In this document: piece by piece, positions 44,436 to 45,281 of the stretch
How the letters are laid out: each line of letters opens with the position of its first letter
Position numbering within the stretch: the stretch's first letter is position 1
NCBI GenBank assembly: GCA_028874995.1
Contig: JAPPGM010000084.1
Location: forward strand, 1 to 45,281
Direction: 5' to 3'
DNA: 45,281 nt
Origin: Gemmatimonadota bacterium
GTDB taxonomy: Bacteria; Gemmatimonadota; Gemmatimonadetes; Longimicrobiales; Gaopeijiaceae
Program-made: the position numbers and the translations under genes
The notes under the pieces: generated by a model
Database searches by the model: none
What the model was told of the DNA's origin: nothing
The model's input: only the letters and a program-made list of their open reading frames with translations

Positions 44436-45281
44436 CGTTCACCTCCCTTCATCCCGGCGCGAACGTTCGGGGCGAGATGCCTCCAAGCTTCGTACGGCGC
44501 GGACCGCTGCCGCGGCCACAGCTCGTCGAGCGTGTCACCGTCGTAGAGCCGACCGTTCATCATCACCTGGTGCACCGTGTTCGTGTTGCGGATGTCGTCG
44601 AGCGGGTTCGCTTCGAGGATCACCAGATCGGCCAGCTTTCCCGGCTCGATCGAACCCAGGTCGCCGCCCAGCCCGATCGCCTCGGCACCCATCAGCGTCG
44701 CGGCGCGGAGCGCGTCGTGTTCGTCCATCCCGCCGGCCTGCATGGCCCACAACTCCCAGTGGAACCCCAGACCCTGCAGCTGGCCATGGCTCCCCACGCC
44801 CGTGCGGCCGCCGCCCTCGACGAGCTGTGTCAGCCAACCGGCGTGCTTCGGGAATGCATACTCGTCCTCCATGAACCACGCGCCCTGTCCCGGCCCGTCG
44901 GTCTGGAGGCGCCGCGTCTTGATGTCGAGCTCGCGCCGGGGCGTGAAGTGGGTCAGCTTCTCGTCGCCGAAGATGTCCCAGCGCGTATAGAAGTAGTTTT
45001 CGACCCAGGGCCCGCCGTAGGTGACCAGCAGCGTGGGCGAGTTCACCGTCCCCGACTCGGCGAAGAGCTCCACCACATCGTTGTAGGCGGGCACGATCGG
45101 GAGCGAGTGCTCGATGCCGGGGTAGCCGTCGATCGCGTGGGTCAGGTTCATGCGGTACTCAAGCCCCCCCTCGGTGGTGGGCATGAGCCCGAGTTCGCGG
45201 GAGGCCATGATCAGCCACTGGCGCTGCCGGCGGTTGCCGGACATGTACATCTTGAAGGTCTTGGTGTCGTAGTAGCGGCTG
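44432..45281 (-). CDS. Exported-type amidohydrolase fusion protein, C-terminal part (copy 3, cut by right edge)
   Basis: The reading frame is open to the window edge, so the start and any propeller half lie outside. About 282 residues are visible, closely resembling the end of copy 2: SRYYDTKTFKMYMSGNRRQR, GIEHSLPIVPAYNDVVELFA, LLVTYGGPWVENYFYTRWDI, GVGSHGQLQGLGFHWELWAM and GSIEPGKLADLVILEANPLD. It carries the same GSHG motif. Its stop overlaps the ATG of copy 2 (ATGA) and its tail contains copy 2's ribosome site, so the two are co-translated. Tandem order and high similarity point to local gene duplication. Confidence 0.92.
   Translation of the reverse strand, partial: SRYYDTKTFKMYMSGNRRQRQWLIMASRELGLMPTTEGGLEYRMNLTHAIDGYPGIEHSLPIVPAYNDVVELFAESGTVNSPTLLVTYGGPWVENYFYTRWDIFGDEKLTHFTPRRELDIKTRRLQTDGPGQGAWFMEDEYAFPKHAGWLTQLVEGGGRTGVGSHGQLQGLGFHWELWAMQAGGMDEHDALRAATLMGAEAIGLGGDLGSIEPGKLADLVILEANPLDDIRNTNTVHQVMMNGRLYDGDTLDELWPRQRSAPYEAWRHLAPNVRAGMKGGER

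Noticed and set aside
1-45281. tRNA, rRNA, CRISPR array, prophage, integrase or insertion sequence
   Set aside because: I looked in all gaps for T-loop patterns, repeat-spacer arrays and transposase-like proteins and saw none; codon and base use look uniform across the window.

Overview
The window is a dense, high-GC bacterial chromosome segment carrying 32 protein genes that I can support. No rRNA, tRNA, CRISPR array, integrase or transposase is visible. The gene style suggests a Gram-negative lineage such as Gemmatimonadota: TonB-dependent receptors, TonB-plug proteins without a barrel, TolB-propeller/amidohydrolase fusions, CarboxypepD_reg proteins, GTG starts and overlapping operons. That placement is an inference from gene style, not from a marker-gene comparison.

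Region 1 (1-7480, all plus): the 3' end of carB, a histone-deacetylase-family protein, a CcmH-like lipoprotein that has lost one of its two motif cysteines, an M24 peptidase, priA, an HNH endonuclease and an overlapping protein of unknown function.

Region 2 (about 7.5-16.4 kb): two ECF sigma-factor modules run tail to tail. The plus module is sigma factor, small membrane protein, Spy/CpxP-like protein, TolC, MacB-type ATPase, MacA-like adaptor with a large glycine-rich insert, and MacB-type permease. It looks like an envelope-stress-regulated tripartite efflux operon. The minus module is sigma factor, anti-sigma-like membrane protein and a double-PDZ protein with no visible protease domain.

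Region 3 (16.6-23.4 kb): threonine synthase, a small beta-barrel protein, a NAGPA-type phosphodiester glycosidase lipoprotein, a TonB-dependent receptor whose 3' end overlaps the glycosidase gene tail to tail, and a large CarboxypepD_reg surface protein.

Region 4 (23.6-34.2 kb): an S9 prolyl-oligopeptidase-like peptidase, an M24 aminopeptidase and a methylenetetrahydrofolate-reductase-like gene form a plus operon. They converge on a minus operon of cobalamin-dependent methionine synthase (metH) followed by a homocysteine methyltransferase/MTHFR fusion. A long inverted repeat lies between the convergent operons. A 587-base gene-poor interval with several hairpins precedes metH.

Region 5 (34.7-45.3 kb): two paralogous secreted proteins, each with two CarboxypepD_reg-like domains and a TonB-plug domain but no barrel, flank a ~1,175-residue TolB-propeller/amidohydrolase. 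Two more copies of that enzyme lie in tandem on the minus strand, the last cut by the window edge. In all three, the usual active-site GTD-type motif appears as GSHG. Together with the peptidases and the TonB receptor, this points to peptide or modified-amino-acid scavenging at the cell envelope. This array is the least explained and most interesting part of the window.
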